This document shows positions 21,131 to 22,569 of a stretch of 22,569 nucleotides of DNA, piece by piece. This DNA is from an uncultured Negativicutes bacterium. GTDB lineage: Bacteria; Bacillota; Negativicutes; Acidaminococcales; Acidaminococcaceae. The stretch lies in NCBI GenBank assembly GCA_937926555.1, contig CALAZX010000258.1:1-22569 (forward strand). The letters run 5' to 3'. Within the stretch, counting starts at the first letter, position 1, and the number at the start of each line of letters is the position of its first letter. The position numbers and the translations under genes are program-made. The notes beneath the pieces were generated by a model, which worked only from the letters and a program-made list of their open reading frames with translations, did not search any database and was not told the DNA's origin.

Positions 21131-22255
21131 TTGAAAATCAACAAACAAAGAGTTTTAGACGAATTTTACGAACTGATCAGCATCCCCTGTCCCTCCACCC
21201 AGGAGCGGGCAGTAGCTGACCTCCTCACCAGACGCCTGGAGGAACTGGGCGGCGTAGTGACGGAAGACAATACGGCAGCCGAGGTCAACGGCACCAGCGG
21301 TAACCTGGTTGCCAACTTCAAAGGCAACGTTCCCGGGGCGAAAACGATTCTGCTTTCCGCTCATATGGACTGTGTCAATCCCTGTGCCGGCATCAAACCG
21401 CATATCGAGGACGGCGTCATCAAATCCGACGGCACCACGATCCTCGGCGGTGACGACAAGGGCGGCGTGGTAGCCATCATGGAGACCCTGCGCTGCCTGA
21501 AGGAACAGAATCTTCCCCACGGCGACATCCAGGTTGTCTTCACGGTATGTGAGGAACAGGGTGTGGCAGGCTCCCGTCATCTGGACAAGAACCTGCTCCA
21601 TGCCGACTACGGCTTCTGTCTGGATTCCAGCGGACGCCCGGGCAAGATCATCTTCGCGGCCCCCGGCCAGAACAAGATTTTCGCCAAGATCCACGGCAAG
21701 ACCGCCCATGGCGGACTGGCTCCGGAGAAAGGCATCAACGCCATCAAGAAGGCGGCGGAGATCCTCATGGATGTGCCGACCTCCCGCATTGACGAGGAGA
21801 CCACCTGCAACATCGGCATCATCAACGGCGGTACCGCCACCAACATCGTTCCCGATCTGGTAGAGATCGCGATGGACTGCCGCAGCCGCGACCGCAAGAA
21901 AATGGAAGCGCTGACGGAACGCATCGTGAAAGCATATGAGGAGGGTGGCAAGAAGACCGGCGTCAAAGTGGACGTCGAAGTGCACCACTCCTACGATCCC
22001 TTCTGTCTCCCCAAAGACAGCGACTGCATCCGGCTGGCGGCCAAAGCCGCTGAAGAGCTGGGCCTGCCCGTGGACATCGCAGCCACCGGCGGCGGCAGCG
22101 ACAGCAGCCATCTCAACGGCCTCGGCATACCCACCACTGTGCTGGGTACGGGCATGACCAACTGCCATACCGTGGAGGAGATCCTGCTGGAAGAAGATCT
22201 GTACATGACCTGTGAATGGGCATTAGCTATCGTAACGGCAAACGCTGCTAAATAA
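21131..22255 (+). CDS. M20-family metallopeptidase, PepT-like
   Basis: This 374-residue cytoplasmic di-zinc aminopeptidase resembles tripeptidase T-like M20 enzymes, which release N-terminal residues from short peptides. Metal and catalytic motifs are in order: LLSAHMDCVNP (H78, D80), GGDDKGG with bridging D108-D109, VCEEQG with the general base and ligand E141-E142, the following CLDSSG aspartate, and a late TNCHTVEE histidine. The dimerisation domain (about 180-290) contains HGKTAHGG. I chose the TTG at 21131 because GGAGGG lies seven bases upstream; the nearest ATG in frame overlaps that ribosome site. The DcuC-type gene follows after 62 bases with no terminator, so the two may be one operon for peptide and acid use. 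Confidence 0.93.
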   Translation: MKINKQRVLDEFYELISIPCPSTQERAVADLLTRRLEELGGVVTEDNTAAEVNGTSGNLVANFKGNVPGAKTILLSAHMDCVNPCAGIKPHIEDGVIKSDGTTILGGDDKGGVVAIMETLRCLKEQNLPHGDIQVVFTVCEEQGVAGSRHLDKNLLHADYGFCLDSSGRPGKIIFAAPGQNKIFAKIHGKTAHGGLAPEKGINAIKKAAEILMDVPTSRIDEETTCNIGIINGGTATNIVPDLVEIAMDCRSRDRKKMEALTERIVKAYEEGGKKTGVKVDVEVHHSYDPFCLPKDSDCIRLAAKAAEELGLPVDIAATGGGSDSSHLNGLGIPTTVLGTGMTNCHTVEEILLEEDLYMTCEWALAIVTANAAK

Positions 22256-22266
22256 CCAGTCTCGCA

Positions 22267-22309
22267 CTAAGGTCTCTCTCACCTATGCCGATTCGACTAC
22301 CTTAGGAGG
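22267..22309 (+). promoter_or_regulatory. Inverted repeat abutting the dcuC-like ribosome site
   Basis: CTAAGGT (22267-22273) can pair with ACCTTAG (22299-22305) across 25 bases. The downstream arm shares two bases with the AGGAGG ribosome site (22304-22309). This might modulate translation of the downstream gene. Confidence 0.35.
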
Positions 22310-22317
22310 AAATCTCT

Positions 22318-22569
22318 ATGGCACTGACAATCTCACTTATCATAACCCTCTGGGTTGCTTATCTGATCTACAAGAAATACAAACAGCAACCGGTTCTGGT
22401 TGTGCGCGGCTTCATCCTGATGTATATCGCAGTGTTCCTGGGCTACGGACATATCGTGACGCCCAAACAGAGCACCGGCAGCCTGATCTTCGACACGTTC
22501 CAGTTCATGAGCCGGACCATGTCGTCCCGTGCGGCAGGCCTGGGTCTGAACATCATGTGCGTAGGCGCA
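22318..22569 (+). CDS. DcuC-family anaerobic C4-dicarboxylate carrier, N-terminal part
   Basis: The first 84 residues of a membrane transporter, cut by the window end. Helix 1 is ALTISLIITLWVAYLIYK (2-19), then a basic KKYKQQP turn, then helix 2 VVRGFILMYIAVFLGYGHIV. A segment with STG and MSRTMSSRAAGLGLNIMCVG follows. It resembles the DcuC segment in which STG is followed by an LLMSRGGDLGMMIM stretch. DcuC proteins export succinate or exchange fumarate and succinate in anaerobes. AGGAGG lies eight bases before the ATG. The call is from pattern memory of a partial protein; a related YfcC-type carrier is the alternative. Confidence 0.65.
   Translation, partial: MALTISLIITLWVAYLIYKKYKQQPVLVVRGFILMYIAVFLGYGHIVTPKQSTGSLIFDTFQFMSRTMSSRAAGLGLNIMCVGA

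Noticed and set aside
1..22569. CRISPR arrays, insertion sequences, phage genes, toxin-antitoxin pairs, rRNA
   Set aside because: I looked for regularly spaced repeats, transposase motifs and small toxin-type pairs and saw none.

Overview
The window looks like chromosomal core-type sequence from an anaerobic, amino-acid- and organic-acid-fermenting member of the Bacillota, most plausibly a Negativicutes lineage (Veillonella/Dialister/Megasphaera/Acidaminococcus type). This is an inference. It rests on a single-chain pyruvate:ferredoxin oxidoreductase, a two-subunit Fe-S serine dehydratase, a HutP-family protein, a DcuC-type carrier, strong AGGAGG-type ribosome sites with near-consensus sigma-A promoters, and GC-rich genes separated by AT-rich intergenic DNA. 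No phage, transposase, CRISPR array or rRNA was seen.

Layout: (1) At 1-450 there is a truncated Na/Pi-cotransporter remnant and the nifJ terminator. (2) At 451-7448 there is a pyruvate/aldehyde block: nifJ (minus), a MocR-type regulator (minus) and an NAD-dependent aldehyde dehydrogenase (plus), with repeat-rich promoter regions on both sides of the regulator. (3) At 7739-8251 there is an orphan 170-aa protein. (4) At 8450-11351, on the minus strand, lies a probable thiC - SDF-family transporter - TSCPD protein operon. The transporter has lost family-typical sodium-site residues. (5) At 11440-11871, on the minus strand, are tRNA-His, -Gln and -Lys behind two tandem promoters, then a separately promoted tRNA-Leu. 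(6) At 12074-14192, on the minus strand, is a HutP-like regulator - sdaAB - sdaAA operon making pyruvate from serine. (7) At 14487-15895, on the plus strand, are a 53-aa membrane protein and a CorA transporter with a tandem operator. (8) At 16075-18750, on the minus strand, are two UspA proteins, a basic-tailed membrane protein, a DUF697-like protein and a DUF190 protein. (9) At 19270-22569, on the plus strand, are a HAD phosphatase, a secreted pentapeptide-repeat protein, an M20 PepT-like peptidase and the start of a DcuC-type dicarboxylate carrier.

How they may work together: serine is deaminated to pyruvate by SdaAA/SdaAB. NifJ oxidises pyruvate to acetyl-CoA and reduces ferredoxin. The aldehyde dehydrogenase and the PLP-binding MocR regulator sit beside NifJ, and the peptidase plus DcuC would supply amino acids and exchange dicarboxylates. 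The points most worth follow-up are the degenerate SDF transporter in the thiC operon, the HutP-like protein with a structured leader ahead of serine dehydratase, the phased repeats at the thiC and corA promoters, and the promoter-into-terminator arrangement at 7590-7657.
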